Shown: in pieces, positions 35,497 to 46,471 of the stretch
Position numbering within the stretch: the first letter of the stretch is position 1
How the letters are laid out: each line of letters begins with the position of its first letter
DNA from: an uncultured Clostridia bacterium
Lineage (GTDB): Bacteria; Bacillota; Clostridia; Peptostreptococcales; Anaerovoracaceae
Direction: 5' to 3'
Assembly: GCA_946006945.1 (NCBI GenBank)
Contig: CAMFZN010000004.1
Span: 1 to 46,476 of the forward strand
Length of the DNA stretch: 46,476 nt
Program-made: the position numbers and the translations under genes
The notes under the pieces: generated by a model
The model's database searches: none
Seen by the model: only the letters and a program-made list of their open reading frames with translations
Told to the model about the DNA's origin: nothing

Positions 35497-36798
35497 TTAT
35501 TCAGCCGATGCCAGATAGTCGACAAACTGTCTTGCCGTCCTGCATGACACTCCGCCGTGTCTTATCTCCCAGGCGTCCGCCTTGACAAGCAGTTCCTGCT
35601 CATCCATGTCTATTCCCTCCTCCTCTGCAAGGCTCCTTACTATCTCGTGATACTCTGCCCTGTCCGGTGAAGGGAAATATATTGTCACTCCGAACCTGCT
35701 CGAAAGAGATGTCTTCTCCTCGACAGTATCGGATCTGTGAATATCCTCGTTGTGAGTCATGTCGTTTTTGTCAGACCACGTCTCCCTTATAAGATGCCTT
35801 CTGTTCGATGTTGCATAAATCAGAATGTTATCCGACTTCACTTCCATGTCTCCTTCGATGACCGCCTTCAGGTACTTATACTCAATCTCAAATTCCTCGA
35901 AGGAAAGATCATCTATGAACAGGATGAACCTGTAATTCCTGTTCTTTATCGCTCCTATAATTTCACTGATATATTTGAACTGATGCTTGTGAACCTCTAT
36001 GATTCTAAGGCCCCTGTGTGCATATTCGTTAAGAAGTGCCTTTATGCTTGTGGACTTACCCGAGCCGCTGTCTCCATACAGAAGCACATTGTTGGCAGGT
36101 CTTCCTTCAATGAAGGCAAGGGTATTTCTAATCAGTGCACCCTTCTGAAGCTCATAGCCTACCATATCGGCAAATGTTACCTCATCAATAGCCCTTATTG
36201 GTTTGAACAGTCTATGGTCATTATCATCATCGGCAATTCTGAAAGCGTCATTATAAGCATATTCCCCGGTTCCACGGATGAAGTACTGTTCATCAAGCAC
36301 TTTCTTGAAAGCCTCATCACTCTTCACATCGTGAAGCTGTGACAGTACCTCACTTATTATTTCGCCTGCAGCACCTGCGTGCTCCGAGCTTCTCGCATCA
36401 TTTCTGAAATGCAGAATCTCCTCTATCAGACTGTCATCGACATGCTTTCTGAATTCCTCGAAGTCGTAATCCATCAGCCTTCTCATTATGGCAAAATCAT
36501 CTTTGGCCAGAATCGAGAATGAATCCTCAGATGGAATCTTTCTCTCTCTTGAGAGTGTATATGCATTCTCATCTGTAAGCATATGACTGACCAGATAGTT
36601 CTCCCAGAGGTTGCCGTCAATTCCCTTATCAAGAGAAAAGGCAATCAGCTCCTTCATTACCGAAAGAACGGCAGCCGCAGCCTCGCTCTCATCGAGCATT
36701 CCGCTTCGGCACCGTTCTTCAGCTTCAATCATTTCATTCAGAATGCTGCCCCGAGAAGGTCTGAAGAACAGAAGTCTGTTTGTTTCTTCTCTAAGCAT
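35497..36798 (-). CDS. DUF815 family AAA+ ATPase
   Basis: A 433-residue protein. The N-terminal 200 residues are an acidic helical region. The C-terminal ATPase has Walker A LLYGDSGSGKSTSIKALLNE (about 249), Walker B RFILFIDDLSFE (about 290), sensor 1 ILIYATSNRRHL and an arginine-finger candidate LSSRFGVTIYF. This matches DUF815, a conserved but poorly characterised ATPase family. Nothing in the protein links it to amino acid synthesis. It lies between ilvD and the aminotransferase with 24-27-base gaps. AGGAGAG precedes the ATG. Confidence 0.88.
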   Translation of the reverse strand: MLREETNRLLFFRPSRGSILNEMIEAEERCRSGMLDESEAAAAVLSVMKELIAFSLDKGIDGNLWENYLVSHMLTDENAYTLSRERKIPSEDSFSILAKDDFAIMRRLMDYDFEEFRKHVDDSLIEEILHFRNDARSSEHAGAAGEIISEVLSQLHDVKSDEAFKKVLDEQYFIRGTGEYAYNDAFRIADDDNDHRLFKPIRAIDEVTFADMVGYELQKGALIRNTLAFIEGRPANNVLLYGDSGSGKSTSIKALLNEYAHRGLRIIEVHKHQFKYISEIIGAIKNRNYRFILFIDDLSFEEFEIEYKYLKAVIEGDMEVKSDNILIYATSNRRHLIRETWSDKNDMTHNEDIHRSDTVEEKTSLSSRFGVTIYFPSPDRAEYHEIVRSLAEEEGIDMDEQELLVKADAWEIRHGGVSCRTARQFVDYLASAE

Positions 36799-36825
36799 AT
36801 TCTCTCCTGTAATCTGTTTTCCGCT

Positions 36826-38490
36826 CTACGGCTCAAGTATTGCACCCTTGTCTGCAGAGGTTACCATCTTGGCGTATCTTGCAAGGTATCCTGTCTTGAT
36901 TCTTGGCTCAGGGCATACCCATGAAGCTCTTCTTCTCTCAAGCTCTTCATCTGATACCTTAAGCTCAATTGTGCATTCCTTAATGTTGATATGAATGAGG
37001 TCTCCCTCGTTAACAAGCGCAATGTTGCCTCCGGCAGCAGCCTCAGGACTGACATGTCCTATCGATGCGCCTCTTGTGGCACCGGAGAATCTTCCGTCAG
37101 TAATGAGAGCAACACTCTCGCCGAGTCCCATTCCGCAGATTGCGGAGGTAGGATTGAGCATCTCTCTCATTCCCGGTCCTCCCTTAGGACCCTCGTATCT
37201 GATTACAACAACATCACCGGGATTAATCTTCTTAGCATAAATTGCCTCGATAGCCTCATCCTCGCTGTCAAATACTCTCGCAGGACCCTCGTGCTCCATC
37301 ATCTTCGGAGATACTGCAGACTGCTTTACTACGCAGCCGTCTACAGCAAGATTGCCCTTTAGTACTGCAATTCCTCCGTTTTCTGAGTAAGGATTCTCAA
37401 CCGGTCTGATAATCTCAGTGTTTCTGTTAACAACACCCTTGAGGTTCTCCTCTACAGTTGATCCTGTTGCAGTGATAAGGTCTGTGTGGAGAAGGTTTCT
37501 CTTAGTAAGCTCCTTCATTACAGCATATACACCGCCTGCCGCATCGAGATCCTCCATGAATGTGTCTCCTGCAGGAGCGAGGTGGCAGAGGTTAGGTGTT
37601 TTTGCACTGATAGAATTTGATTTGTCGAGATCAATTGTTACGCCTGCCTCGTGAGCAATAGCAGGAAGGTGAAGCATTGTGTTGGTGCTGCATCCAAGAG
37701 CCATGTCTACGGTCTCGGCATTATCAAAGGCCTTCTCTGTAAGAATATCTCTTGGTCTTATATCCTTCTCAACAAGCTCCATGATCTTCATGCCTGTTTC
37801 CTTGGCAAGTCTTATTCTTGCAGAATATACTGCCGGTATTGTTCCATTGCCGCGAAGTGACATTCCGATTGCCTCTGTAAGGCAGTTCATTGAGTTCGCA
37901 GTATACATTCCAGAACAGCTTCCGCAGGTAGGACATGCATTCTTTGTATAATCGTCCACGCCCTCCTCGTCTAGGCTTCCAGCATGATAAGCTCCTACAG
38001 CCTCAAACATGTGGCTCAGGCAGGTTCTTCTTCCATCCTGAAGACGTCCCGCAAGCATAGGGCCGCCTGAACAGAAAATCGTAGGAATGTTAAGTCTTGC
38101 TGCCGCCATAAGAAGGCCCGGAACATTCTTGTCACAGTTAGGAACCATAACAAGGCCGTCGAACTGGTGAGCCATGACCATGGACTCAGTTGAATCGGCG
38201 ATAAGGTCTCTTGTAACAAGTGAATACTTCATTCCCTCGTGTCCCATGGCAATTCCGTCACATACAGCGATTGCAGGAAACATCACAGGTGTTCCTCCTG
38301 CAGCCCTGATTCCTGCCTTTACAGCCTCAGTAATCTTGTCGAGGTTCATATGGCCCGGAACTATTTCATTATATGAGCTTACTACACCGATAAGCGGTCT
38401 TGAAAGCTCCTCATCTGTATAACCGAGAGCGTAGAGAAGGCTCCTGTTAGGAGTCCTCTCTACACCCTTCTTAATTACGTCTGAACGCAT
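36826..38490 (-). CDS. ilvD: Dihydroxy-acid dehydratase
   Basis: A 554-residue iron-sulfur dehydratase giving the 2-keto acids of valine and isoleucine. Cluster cysteines lie in [13 protein letters not shown] (about 120) and [18 protein letters not shown] (about 190). PGHMNLDKI near 45 and [19 protein letters not shown] near 472 are conserved. Length is standard. GAAGGAG precedes the ATG, 26 bases after ilvC. Confidence 0.97.
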   Translation of the reverse strand: MRSDVIKKGVERTPNRSLLYALGYTDEELSRPLIGVVSSYNEIVPGHMNLDKITEAVKAGIRAAGGTPVMFPAIAVCDGIAMGHEGMKYSLVTRDLIADSTESMVMAHQFDGLVMVPNCDKNVPGLLMAAARLNIPTIFCSGGPMLAGRLQDGRRTCLSHMFEAVGAYHAGSLDEEGVDDYTKNACPTCGSCSGMYTANSMNCLTEAIGMSLRGNGTIPAVYSARIRLAKETGMKIMELVEKDIRPRDILTEKAFDNAETVDMALGCSTNTMLHLPAIAHEAGVTIDLDKSNSISAKTPNLCHLAPAGDTFMEDLDAAGGVYAVMKELTKRNLLHTDLITATGSTVEENLKGVVNRNTEIIRPVENPYSENGGIAVLKGNLAVDGCVVKQSAVSPKMMEHEGPARVFDSEDEAIEAIYAKKINPGDVVVIRYEGPKGGPGMREMLNPTSAICGMGLGESVALITDGRFSGATRGASIGHVSPEAAAGGNIALVNEGDLIHINIKECTIELKVSDEELERRRASWVCPEPRIKTGYLARYAKMVTSADKGAILEP

Positions 38491-38516
38491 CTATTATCTC
38501 CTTCATCTTCCCTGGA

Positions 38517-39545
38517 TTAGTTAGAAGCATTATCGAGATCCTTGTCTCCGTCCTGAGTGTCCTTCCAGAGCATGTTGTCACGAAGCTCCTTACCTACTAC
38601 CTCCATTGGGTGCTTAGCAAGAAGGTTTCTCTTTGAGTTGAAGAATGTTCTTCCATTCTTGTTCTCAGCAATCCACTTTCCGGCAAAAGTTCCGTCCTGA
38701 ATGTCTGCAAGAACTTTTCTCATGTTAGCCTTGATCTCATCGTGAGGAAGAACTCTTGGTCCTGATACGTACTCACCGAACTCAGCTGTGTCTGAAATTG
38801 AGTAGTTCATTGCAGCAACTCCGCCCTTGTTGATAAGGTCGATGATGAGCTTCATCTCGTGGATGCACTCGAAGTAAGCATTCTCAGGCTGATATCCTGC
38901 CTCAACTAGAACCTCGAAGCCGCACTGCATGAGGTCAACAACTCCACCGCACAGAACTGTCTGCTCACCGAAGAGGTCTGTCTCAGTTTCCTCGTACATT
39001 GTAGTCTCCATGATTCCTGCACGAGCTCCGCCGATTCCTGCGATATAAGCAAGAGCGATATCCATGCACTTTCCTGTTGCATCCTGCTCACATGCTACGA
39101 GGCAAGGAACTCCCTTTCCTGCAACATACTGAGATCTTACAGTGTGTCCAGGTCCCTTTGGAGCAGCCATGAATACGTCGATGTCAGCTGCAGGCTGAAT
39201 CTGCTGGTAACGAATGTTGAAGCCGTGTGCAAAAGCAACTGCTGAACCAGGTCTGATGTTGCCGGCAACCTGCTCATTGTAGATGTCCGCTGCTCTCTCG
39301 TCGTTAACGAGCATCATCACGATATCAGCCTTTGCTGCTGCCTCTGCAACAGTGTATACATCAAAGCCATCCTCAACTGCCTTGTTCCAGCTCTTTCCAG
39401 GACGAAGTCCCATAATAACGTTGCAGCCTGAATCTCTAAGGTTCAAAGCATGAGCGTGTCCCTGTGAACCGTAACCGATAATTGCGATGGTCTTTCCATC
39501 AAGTGCGTTAAGATCACAATCCTTCTCATAATACATTTTTGCCAT
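38517..39545 (-). CDS. ilvC: Ketol-acid reductoisomerase
   Basis: A 342-residue class I enzyme converting acetolactate/acetohydroxybutyrate to dihydroxy acids. The Rossmann motif [21 protein letters not shown] lies near 21-41, and the cofactor loop [11 protein letters not shown] suggests NADPH use. Metal-binding and catalytic residues are in [15 protein letters not shown] and [13 protein letters not shown] use the ATG at 39545 with AAAGGAG 9 bases upstream; the end of ilvN overlaps it by 20 bases in another frame. The C-terminal tail is unusually acidic ([14 protein letters not shown]). Confidence 0.96.
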   Translation of the reverse strand: MAKMYYEKDCDLNALDGKTIAIIGYGSQGHAHALNLRDSGCNVIMGLRPGKSWNKAVEDGFDVYTVAEAAAKADIVMMLVNDERAADIYNEQVAGNIRPGSAVAFAHGFNIRYQQIQPAADIDVFMAAPKGPGHTVRSQYVAGKGVPCLVACEQDATGKCMDIALAYIAGIGGARAGIMETTMYEETETDLFGEQTVLCGGVVDLMQCGFEVLVEAGYQPENAYFECIHEMKLIIDLINKGGVAAMNYSISDTAEFGEYVSGPRVLPHDEIKANMRKVLADIQDGTFAGKWIAENKNGRTFFNSKRNLLAKHPMEVVGKELRDNMLWKDTQDGDKDLDNASN

Positions 39546-40083
39546 AATCAAATTCTCCTTTTTCCTTAGTATCTTCATCAATGGTATTCATGCCTCTTTC
39601 GAGTGCAACAATGCCAGTACGAACAAGTTCAAGAATATTGCAGTGATCGAGCATCTCCTCAATCGCCGAATTCTTGTCATTATCTCCAACTACCGCGAGC
39701 GTAATCGACTGGGTTGATACATCTATCGTATTCGCTCTGAAGATGTTGGCTATCTGTACAACCTCGTTTCTTGCTGCGCTGTCAGGTGTTGCCACCTTGA
39801 TCAGCAGAAGCTCTCTCTTAATCGAGTTGTCCCTGTTAAGAAGCTTTACCGAGTGAACAGGCAGAAGCTTTCTCAGCTGATTGCAGAGAAGCTGCGCTCT
39901 CTCAAGATCGGTAAGAACCTCTATTGTAATTCTTGATATTGTAGAATCGTGTGTTACTCCTACAGCAAGTGACTCAATATTGTATCCTTTTCTTGTGAAC
40001 ATTCTGGATACCTGTGACAGTACACCCGCCTCATTATCTACAAGAACGGCAAGTGTATGAATTCTCTTCTCGCTATTATCCAT
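39526..40083 (-). CDS. ilvN: Acetolactate synthase small (regulatory) subunit
   Basis: A 185-residue regulatory partner of IlvB. The N-terminal ACT domain [20 protein letters not shown] (about 9-28) and [10 protein letters not shown] form the valine-binding region, followed by the ALS small-subunit C-terminal domain. AAGGAGGG lies before the ATG, 11 bases after ilvB. Its last codons overlap the start of ilvC, so the three reductive-branch genes are translated together. Confidence 0.95.
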   Translation of the reverse strand: MDNSEKRIHTLAVLVDNEAGVLSQVSRMFTRKGYNIESLAVGVTHDSTISRITIEVLTDLERAQLLCNQLRKLLPVHSVKLLNRDNSIKRELLLIKVATPDSAARNEVVQIANIFRANTIDVSTQSITLAVVGDNDKNSAIEEMLDHCNILELVRTGIVALERGMNTIDEDTKEKGEFDYGKNVL

Positions 40084-40094
40084 AAGTGCCCTCC

Positions 40095-41810
40095 TTAGTC
40101 TACGATGAAGCTTGTAATTGATCTTCCGCCAGGTACCATCGGTCTTACAAGCTCATTGGCATGAATTGCGCAGTCGATTACACAGCCCTTGTTGTTCTCC
40201 CTGACATCCTTAAGAGCTGCTGTCAGAGCAAGCCTAAGCTCTTCCTTTGTGCTTACTCTGATGCCGCTAACGCCATATGCCTCGGCAAGCTTTACGAAAT
40301 CAGGGCCTCTGTCAAGAGTAGTCTGTGAGTATCTCTTGTCATACATCAGAGTCTGCCACTGTCTTACCATTCCGAGTGCGGAGTTGTTGTAAAGCAGCGT
40401 GATGATAGGAAGCTTGTAATACTCCTCAGTGCAAAGCTCATTGCAGTTCATTCTGAAGCTTCCGTCTCCTGTGATATGAAGAACAACCTTGTCAGGATTT
40501 CCTATCTGGGCGCCTATTGCAGCTCCAAGTCCAAAGCCCATAGCACCAAAACCTCCGGATGTAAGAAGCTGGCCCGGATATGAATAGTGGAAATGCTGGA
40601 TTGCCCACATCTGGTGCTGTCCTACGTCAGTTGCAACGATAGTATCCTGAGGAAGAATCTCTGATGCAACATCTGAAATCTGCTTAGGAGTCAGAGTCTC
40701 ACCATCCTCCTCGTATCTTGTCTCAGTAGGGAATGAGAATACATACTCCTTCCACTTGCTATGATCCTGCTGCTCAAGCTTTCTGTTTATTATCTCAAGA
40801 ACTCTTTTGCAATCTCCAATAATGTGATGATCCGTCTTTACATTCTTGTCAATCTCTGAACGGTCGATATCAATCTGTACAATCTTCGCATTCCTTGCGA
40901 ACTGACTGACGTCAAGAGTTACTCTTTCTGCAAATCTGCATCCAATTGCAATCAGAAGATCACAAGAATCGATTCCCATGTTCGATGCCTGTGAACCATG
41001 CATTCCTATCATTCCTGTTGTCAGAGGATCGCGTCCGTTGAAGCCGCCACCGCCCATTACAGTGATAGCCACAGGTGAATCAACGAGGTGTGCAAAAGTC
41101 TTAAGCTCCTCATGAGCCCTCGCTCTTACCACTCCTCCGCCGCAGATTATCATCGGCTTCTTCGACTCGTTAATCATCTCAACGAGCTTGTCGATGTCGC
41201 CTTCCGGCTCATGCGGCTTCAGGTTGTGAGTAGGTCTCTTCATGAGAGTTGCCAGCTTGCCGTATTTGTAATGCTCCTCAAGAGGAATGTACTCATACTC
41301 TGCCTCCGCCTTCGTAATATCTGTGAGAATATCTATTACTACCGGACCAGGTCTTCCGGACCTTGCCATTGCAAATGCCGCTCTTATTATGCTTGCCAGA
41401 TCATTAATATCTGTAACTAGATAGTTGCACTTGGTAATCGGCATTGTTACTCCAACAGTGTCGCACTCCTGGAAGGAATCCTTGCCTATGTAAGCCTCTC
41501 CTACATTGCATGAGAAGAATACAACCGGCGATGAATCCATGAATGCAGTTGCTATTCCAGTTGTAAGATTGGTAGCTCCCGGTCCTGAGGTTGCGATGCA
41601 CACTCCTACCTTGCCTGTGCTTCTCGCATATCCGTCAGCTGCGTGAGATGCACCCTGCTCATGTGCAGTCAGGATGTGATTGATTCTGTCTGAGTACTTG
41701 TATAAAGAATCATAAAGATTGATAACAGTGCCGCCCGGGTAACCGAATACCGTATCAACACCCTGCTCAAGCAGGCATTCCATCATAATATCGGAACCTT
41801 TAAGTTTCAT
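40095..41810 (-). CDS. ilvB: Acetolactate synthase large (catalytic) subunit
   Basis: A 571-residue thiamine-diphosphate enzyme condensing pyruvate with pyruvate or 2-ketobutyrate. The catalytic Glu is in LTAHEQGASHAADGYAR (about 48). The ThDP/Mg motif GDGSFRMNCNELCTEEYYKLP is near 450, with GGGVVRA and HGSQASNMGI in the central FAD-binding domain. Complete length. CAGGAGA precedes the ATG. Confidence 0.97.
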   Translation of the reverse strand: MKLKGSDIMMECLLEQGVDTVFGYPGGTVINLYDSLYKYSDRINHILTAHEQGASHAADGYARSTGKVGVCIATSGPGATNLTTGIATAFMDSSPVVFFSCNVGEAYIGKDSFQECDTVGVTMPITKCNYLVTDINDLASIIRAAFAMARSGRPGPVVIDILTDITKAEAEYEYIPLEEHYKYGKLATLMKRPTHNLKPHEPEGDIDKLVEMINESKKPMIICGGGVVRARAHEELKTFAHLVDSPVAITVMGGGGFNGRDPLTTGMIGMHGSQASNMGIDSCDLLIAIGCRFAERVTLDVSQFARNAKIVQIDIDRSEIDKNVKTDHHIIGDCKRVLEIINRKLEQQDHSKWKEYVFSFPTETRYEEDGETLTPKQISDVASEILPQDTIVATDVGQHQMWAIQHFHYSYPGQLLTSGGFGAMGFGLGAAIGAQIGNPDKVVLHITGDGSFRMNCNELCTEEYYKLPIITLLYNNSALGMVRQWQTLMYDKRYSQTTLDRGPDFVKLAEAYGVSGIRVSTKEELRLALTAALKDVRENNKGCVIDCAIHANELVRPMVPGGRSITSFIVD

Positions 41811-41863
41811 TTATGTCTCCTGATTATTCATATTATTAACAGCGATAACGTACCAGTTGAAGG

Positions 41864-42937
41864 CTATCTGAGATATCCGATGATGACATCAGTCATCTCG
41901 TCACAGGAAAGAATTCTGTCACCCTCTCCCGCTATGTCTCCGGTTCTGTGGCCTTCGCACAGAGCCTTCTCTACAGCAGCCTCAATTGAATCAGCTTCTC
42001 TTTCGAGTCCGAAGGAGTATCTGAGCATCATTGCTGCTGATAGAATTGTCGCAATAGGGTTCGCCTTGCCGGTACCTGCAATGTCAGGCGCCGAGCCGTG
42101 AATCGGTTCATAGAGGCCTCTTGTTCCCTCACCGAGAGATGATGATGCAAGAAGTCCGATTGAGCCTGTAATCTGCGAAGCCTCATCTGATAGTATATCA
42201 CCAAACATGTTGCTTGTAACAATAACATCGAACTGAGAAGGATTTCTCACAAGCTGCATAGCTGCGTTATCAACAAGCATGTCGCTAAGCTCGACTTCGG
42301 GGTACTGCTCTCCTATTCTGTGAACGGTCTCCCTCCACAGCCTTGAGGTCTCAAGAACGTTGGCCTTATCGACGCTTGTAAGCTTCTTTCTTCTCTTCAT
42401 CGCAGTCTGAAAAGCAACATGTGCGATTCTTTCAATCTCCATGACACTGTAGCTCTCAGTATCATACGCCTCAGGTCCCTTGTCTCCGTCTCTCCTGCCT
42501 CTCTCGCCGAAGTAGATACCTCCTGTAAGTTCTCTTACAATCATGATGTCGAAGCCTTCGTCAACAATATCAGCTCTAAGAGGACTGTCTGCCTTAAGAG
42601 CATCATATATTCTTGCAGGTCTGAGATTTGTGAAAAGCTCCATTGATGCTCTCAGCTTAAGAAGAGCCTTCTCAGGTCTCTCGTCACCACCGAGATGATC
42701 CCACTTAGGTCCTCCCACAGCTCCGAAGAGCACGCTGTCACTCGCAAGACAGCCTTCTCTTGTCTCATCCGGAAGCGGAACTCCTGTTTCATCTATTGCC
42801 GCTCCGCCGGCAAGATATTCGTTGTATGAGAAGCTGTGCCCGTACTTCGATGCTATCTCATCGAGCACTCTTACAGCACTTCCAACAATCTCGGGGCCTA
42901 TTCCATCACCCTTGACCAATGCTATGTTAAAGTTCAT
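41864..42937 (-). CDS. leuB: 3-isopropylmalate dehydrogenase
   Basis: A 357-residue NAD-dependent decarboxylating dehydrogenase of leucine synthesis. [16 protein letters not shown] at the N terminus, the arginine-rich [18 protein letters not shown] (about 91), the catalytic [13 protein letters not shown] region (about 135) and the metal-binding [19 protein letters not shown] (about 233) are all present. Its start overlaps leuD by 11 bases. Confidence 0.97.
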   Translation of the reverse strand: MNFNIALVKGDGIGPEIVGSAVRVLDEIASKYGHSFSYNEYLAGGAAIDETGVPLPDETREGCLASDSVLFGAVGGPKWDHLGGDERPEKALLKLRASMELFTNLRPARIYDALKADSPLRADIVDEGFDIMIVRELTGGIYFGERGRRDGDKGPEAYDTESYSVMEIERIAHVAFQTAMKRRKKLTSVDKANVLETSRLWRETVHRIGEQYPEVELSDMLVDNAAMQLVRNPSQFDVIVTSNMFGDILSDEASQITGSIGLLASSSLGEGTRGLYEPIHGSAPDIAGTGKANPIATILSAAMMLRYSFGLEREADSIEAAVEKALCEGHRTGDIAGEGDRILSCDEMTDVIIGYLR

Positions 42938-43430
42938 TCTTCGCCTTACCTTCCTCTTTCCTGTAATTGATAAGACCGCCGGCCTTAATAATCTTCTGTA
43001 TGAATGGAGGGAAGGCCGCAGCCTTAAACTCCTGTCCGGTAGTCTCGTCGATGATTGTTCCGGTTTCGAAGTCCACGCTTACAGTATCACCGGCAGCTAT
43101 TTCCTCTGCAGCCTCCGGACATTCAAGAATCGGAAAGCCGATGTTAATCGCATTTCTGTAGAATATTCGTGCAAAAGAGGCTGCGATAACACATGATACC
43201 CCGCATGCCTTGATTGATACAGGCGCGTGCTCTCTAGATGAGCCGCAGCCGAAATTCCAGCCTCCGACCATGATATCACCTGTGTGATCCTGCTTCGGGA
43301 ACTCGGGATCTATATCCTCCATGCAATGCTTTGCCATGTTCTCAAGCGAAGGATCGTTAAGATATCTCGCGGGAATGATTACATCAGTATTGACGTCGTC
43401 ACCGAACTTAAAAACTCTGCCTTTTACCAT
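42927..43430 (-). CDS. leuD: 3-isopropylmalate dehydratase small subunit
   Basis: A 167-residue swivelling domain partner of Leu[19 protein letters not shown] (about 8-25) and [13 protein letters not shown] (about 56) are diagnostic. The short length fits the archaeal/clostridial two-subunit type rather than the 200-residue E. coli form. AAGGAGG lies 6 bases before the ATG at 43430; a longer frame to 43478 would overlap leuC and is not used. Confidence 0.96.
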   Translation of the reverse strand: MVKGRVFKFGDDVNTDVIIPARYLNDPSLENMAKHCMEDIDPEFPKQDHTGDIMVGGWNFGCGSSREHAPVSIKACGVSCVIAASFARIFYRNAINIGFPILECPEAAEEIAAGDTVSVDFETGTIIDETTGQEFKAAAFPPFIQKIIKAGGLINYRKEEGKAKNEL

Positions 43431-43440
43431 TACGTCCTCC

Positions 43441-44703
43441 TTACTCGATATCTTCCGGTCCGGCAACAAAGCCTGCAACCGCAGATGCCGCTGCGACAGC
43501 AGGGCTTGCGAGAATTATCTCACTCTCAACATGTCCCATTCTGCCTACGAAATTTCTGTTGGTTGTGGAGATTGTTCTTTCGCCCTCGCACATAACGCCC
43601 ATGTGGCCTCCCATGCACGGTCCGCAGCTTGGTGTGTTAACTGCACAGCCTGCCTTGACGAAAATCTCCATTATCCCTTCTTCAATGCACTGAAGATATA
43701 TTGCCTGAGTTGCAGGAACGATATTGCATCTTATTCCATCAGCAACTCTTCTATTCTCAAAGATTTCTGCAGCAATCCTCATGTCCTTCATTCTTCCGTT
43801 GGTGCATGAGCCGATTACTACTTGATCGATGTGTGTGCCCTTAACTTCATCAACAGTTCTTGTGTTGGAAGGAAGGCTTGGCATCGACACTGTATTCTTA
43901 AGCTCGCTGAGATTAATCTCAACTACTCTCTCGTACTCCGCATCCTCGTCCGGCTCAAACACCTGATATGGTCTTTCAACCCTTCCGCTGATGTACTCAA
44001 GAGTCTTCACATCTACAGGGAAGATTCCGTTCTTGCCGCCTGCCTCGATGGCCATGTTGGCTATTGTGAATCTGTCGTCCATCTCAAGCTCACTGACTCC
44101 CGGTCCTGTGAACTCTATGGATTTGTAAAGGGCGCCGTCAACACCTATCTCTCCGATAAGGTGAAGAATTACGTCCTTTCCTGTAACCCATCTTCCGGGC
44201 TTTCCTGTCAGGACTACCTTGATTGCAGAAGGAACCTTGAACCAGCTGTATCCCGAAGCCCAGCTTGCCGCAAGATCTGTCGAGCCGACTCCTGTAGAAA
44301 ATGCTCCAAGAGCACCATATGTACAGGTATGAGAATCTGCTCCGATGATAATCTCGCCAGGTGCGGCAAGTCCCTTCTCAGGAACGAGAGCATGCTCTAT
44401 TCCGACATTTCCTGTATCATAGAAATGTGTCAGCCCCTGCTTTCTTGCGAACTGTCTTGCTTTCTTCGAAAGTCTTGCAGAATCTATGTCCTTGCAGGGT
44501 GTATAGTGGTCAAGAATGATTGCCACCTTATCCTTGTTGAATACCTTGTCAAATCCGGCCTGCTCAAAAATATCCGCAGAAACAGGTGATGTTATATCGT
44601 TACTCATGCAGAGATCAAGTCTTGCCTCGACAAGCTCTCCTGCCTTAACGCTTTCTACTCCCACGTGCGCAGCAATAATCTTCTGCGTCATCGTCATTCC
44701 CAT
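43441..44703 (-). CDS. leuC: 3-isopropylmalate dehydratase large subunit
   Basis: A 420-residue aconitase-family [4Fe-4S] protein. Cluster cysteines are in [13 protein letters not shown] (about 297) and [14 protein letters not shown] (about 357), with [12 protein letters not shown] and [13 protein letters not shown] in the active site. Length and sequence match the shorter LeuC/HacA-like type that pairs with short LeuD. The ATG at 44703 has AGGAGG 7 bases upstream, so the frame extension to 44763 is rejected. Confidence 0.96.
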   Translation of the reverse strand: MGMTMTQKIIAAHVGVESVKAGELVEARLDLCMSNDITSPVSADIFEQAGFDKVFNKDKVAIILDHYTPCKDIDSARLSKKARQFARKQGLTHFYDTGNVGIEHALVPEKGLAAPGEIIIGADSHTCTYGALGAFSTGVGSTDLAASWASGYSWFKVPSAIKVVLTGKPGRWVTGKDVILHLIGEIGVDGALYKSIEFTGPGVSELEMDDRFTIANMAIEAGGKNGIFPVDVKTLEYISGRVERPYQVFEPDEDAEYERVVEINLSELKNTVSMPSLPSNTRTVDEVKGTHIDQVVIGSCTNGRMKDMRIAAEIFENRRVADGIRCNIVPATQAIYLQCIEEGIMEIFVKAGCAVNTPSCGPCMGGHMGVMCEGERTISTTNRNFVGRMGHVESEIILASPAVAAASAVAGFVAGPEDIE

Positions 44704-44725
44704 ATCAATTCCTCCTAATCTGTTC

Positions 44726-46237
44726 CTACTTGAGCAGCTTGTTAACTGCATTGATGTATGCAACTATACTTGCCTGTATTACATCTGTTGAAAGACCATG
44801 TCCGTTGAACGACTTGCCATCTACGTTGAGCTTGATTGTTGCATCTCCGAGAGTATCCTTGCCCTCAGAAATCGAGTAGATTCTGAAGTCGGAGAAAATA
44901 TGCTCTGATGGTCTTACAATCTTGTTGATAGCTCCGAAGGCTGCATCGAGAGGTCCGTCTCCGAGAGCTACCTCTTCGAACTTCTCTCCGTCCTTCTCTA
45001 GGCTTACTGTGCATGTAGCAGTTGTGAAATTGCTTGTGTTAACTGAGAACCAGTCAAGCTTGTATCCCTTATCCTCGTCTGCAGCCATTGAGTTGTGACT
45101 TACGATTGCCTCAAGGTCCTCATCGTTAACTGTCTTCTTCTTGTCACACACAACCTTGAACTCCTCGAAGCACTTGATCAGCTCCTCCTTGTCAAGCTCG
45201 AAGCCGAGCTCCTTGAGTCTTGTCTCAAACGCATGCTTTCCTGAATGCTTTCCGAGAACCAGATTGTTGGTATGAACGCCTACAGACTCAGGTGTCAGAA
45301 TCTCGTATGTAGCCTTGTTGGCGAGAACTCCGTGCTGATGTATTCCTGCCTCGTGTGCAAAAGCGTTCTTTCCAACAATCGGCTTGTTCAGCGGAGCTGT
45401 CTGTCCGATGATGTTGTATACAGTCTTCGATGTTCTTGCAATCTGAGTAGTATCTAGTCTTGTAGTAGCACCATAGATATCAGGTCTTGTTCTCATTGCC
45501 ATAACAACCTCCTCGAGTGAGGTGTTTCCTGCTCTTTCTCCGAGTCCGTTGATTGTACATTCAATCTGTCCTGCTCCTCCGAGAACTCCTGCAAGTGAGT
45601 TAGCAGTTGCCATTCCAAGATCGTTGTGGCAGTGAACCGAGAAGGTTACTCCATCAGGTCTGTCGATATGGCTTTTAACGTATGAGATAAGCTGTCTCAT
45701 CTCGTCCGGTGTTGTATATCCTACTGTATCAGGAAGGTTGATTGTTGTTGCTCCATTTGCAACAGCCGCGTTTACAACCTTAACCATGAAATCATAATCA
45801 CTTCTTGTAGCGTCCTCGCATGAGAACTCGATGTTGCTGCAGAACTTGCGCGCATACTTTACAGCAGCCGCAGTGTTCTCGATAACCTGCTCAGGTGTCA
45901 TCTTAAGCTTGTATTCCATGTGGAGCGGTGAAGTTGCAAGAAAAACATGAATTCTTGGATCGACTCCGCATCTTACTGCCTCCCATGCTGCATCTATATC
46001 CTTCTCGACAGATCTTGCAAGTGATGCAACTGTGCACTCCTTAACTGTCTCTGCCACTGTCTTTACTGACTCAAAATCTCCCGGCGATGAAATTGCAAAA
46101 CCAGCCTCGATTATGTCAACCTTAAGTCGTTCCAGGCACTTAGCTATCTCAATCTTCTCCTTGAGGTTCATGCTGCATCCAGGTGACTGTTCTCCGTCTC
46201 TTAAAGTTGTGTCAAAAATCTTAATGTGGTTTTCCAT
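44726..46237 (-). CDS. leuA: 2-isopropylmalate synthase
   Basis: A 503-residue enzyme condensing 2-ketoisovalerate with acetyl-CoA, the committed leucine step. The HMGL-like catalytic domain has [17 protein letters not shown] (about 8-24) and [19 protein letters not shown] (about 199), including the metal-binding HxH. The C-terminal LeuA regulatory domain (about 365-503), which binds leucine for feedback inhibition, is present. First gene of the leu/ilv group. AAGGAGAGGG precedes the ATG. Confidence 0.97.
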   Translation of the reverse strand: MENHIKIFDTTLRDGEQSPGCSMNLKEKIEIAKCLERLKVDIIEAGFAISSPGDFESVKTVAETVKECTVASLARSVEKDIDAAWEAVRCGVDPRIHVFLATSPLHMEYKLKMTPEQVIENTAAAVKYARKFCSNIEFSCEDATRSDYDFMVKVVNAAVANGATTINLPDTVGYTTPDEMRQLISYVKSHIDRPDGVTFSVHCHNDLGMATANSLAGVLGGAGQIECTINGLGERAGNTSLEEVVMAMRTRPDIYGATTRLDTTQIARTSKTVYNIIGQTAPLNKPIVGKNAFAHEAGIHQHGVLANKATYEILTPESVGVHTNNLVLGKHSGKHAFETRLKELGFELDKEELIKCFEEFKVVCDKKKTVNDEDLEAIVSHNSMAADEDKGYKLDWFSVNTSNFTTATCTVSLEKDGEKFEEVALGDGPLDAAFGAINKIVRPSEHIFSDFRIYSISEGKDTLGDATIKLNVDGKSFNGHGLSTDVIQASIVAYINAVNKLLK

Positions 46238-46266
46238 TGTTCCCTCTCCTTATTAAAGTAAATCTG

Positions 46267-46297
46267 ATAATAACTGTGCGATAACTTATTCGTGCAA
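46267..46297 (-). promoter_or_regulatory. Possible leuA promoter
   Basis: Minus-strand TTGCAC (46292-46297) is followed by TATTAT (46267-46272) at 19 bases or TTATTA at 18. The match is mediocre, but the location 30 bases before leuA, downstream of a terminator, is right. Confidence 0.35.
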
Positions 46298-46325
46298 AAG
46301 AGTAAGCTTTGGTTTTGCGCCGCTA

Positions 46326-46426
46326 TTTTGGTGCTAGCTCAAGGCGCCGAGCCTCCGAGGCACGGAGCGTACTTGGGGGTACGTGAGTACCGAGGCAGGC
46401 GAGAGCAACGAAGAGATAGCCCAAAA
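46326..46426. other. GC-rich structured element upstream of leuA
   Basis: About 100 bases bounded by an inverted repeat, TTTTGGTGCTA (46326-46336) against TAGCCCAAAA (46417-46426), with one bulged base. Inside are further dyads (GGCGCC, GTACGTGAGTAC, CCGAGGC repeats) that could form a multi-branched fold. Composition is far richer in GC than the neighbouring intergenic DNA. It could be an RNA leader, an interspersed repeat or an attenuator. No coding frame. Confidence 0.55.
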
Positions 46427-46434
46427 GAGCAAGC

Positions 46435-46471
46435 AAAAAGCTGTATGACAGCGTCAAAAGTCATACAGCTT
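46435..46471 (-). terminator. Intrinsic terminator upstream of leuA
   Basis: On the minus strand a perfect 12-bp stem AAGCTGTATGAC/GTCATACAGCTT with a 10-base loop is followed by TTT. It most simply ends the gene that lies beyond the window's right edge. An attenuator role for leuA is an alternative. Confidence 0.85.

Noticed and set aside
46289-46303. 15-base match between the leuA upstream region and the leuD coding region (near 43164)
   Set aside because: ATTCGTGCAAAAGAG occurs in both, but the leuD copy lies in conserved coding sequence (SFARIF), so it is most likely chance.
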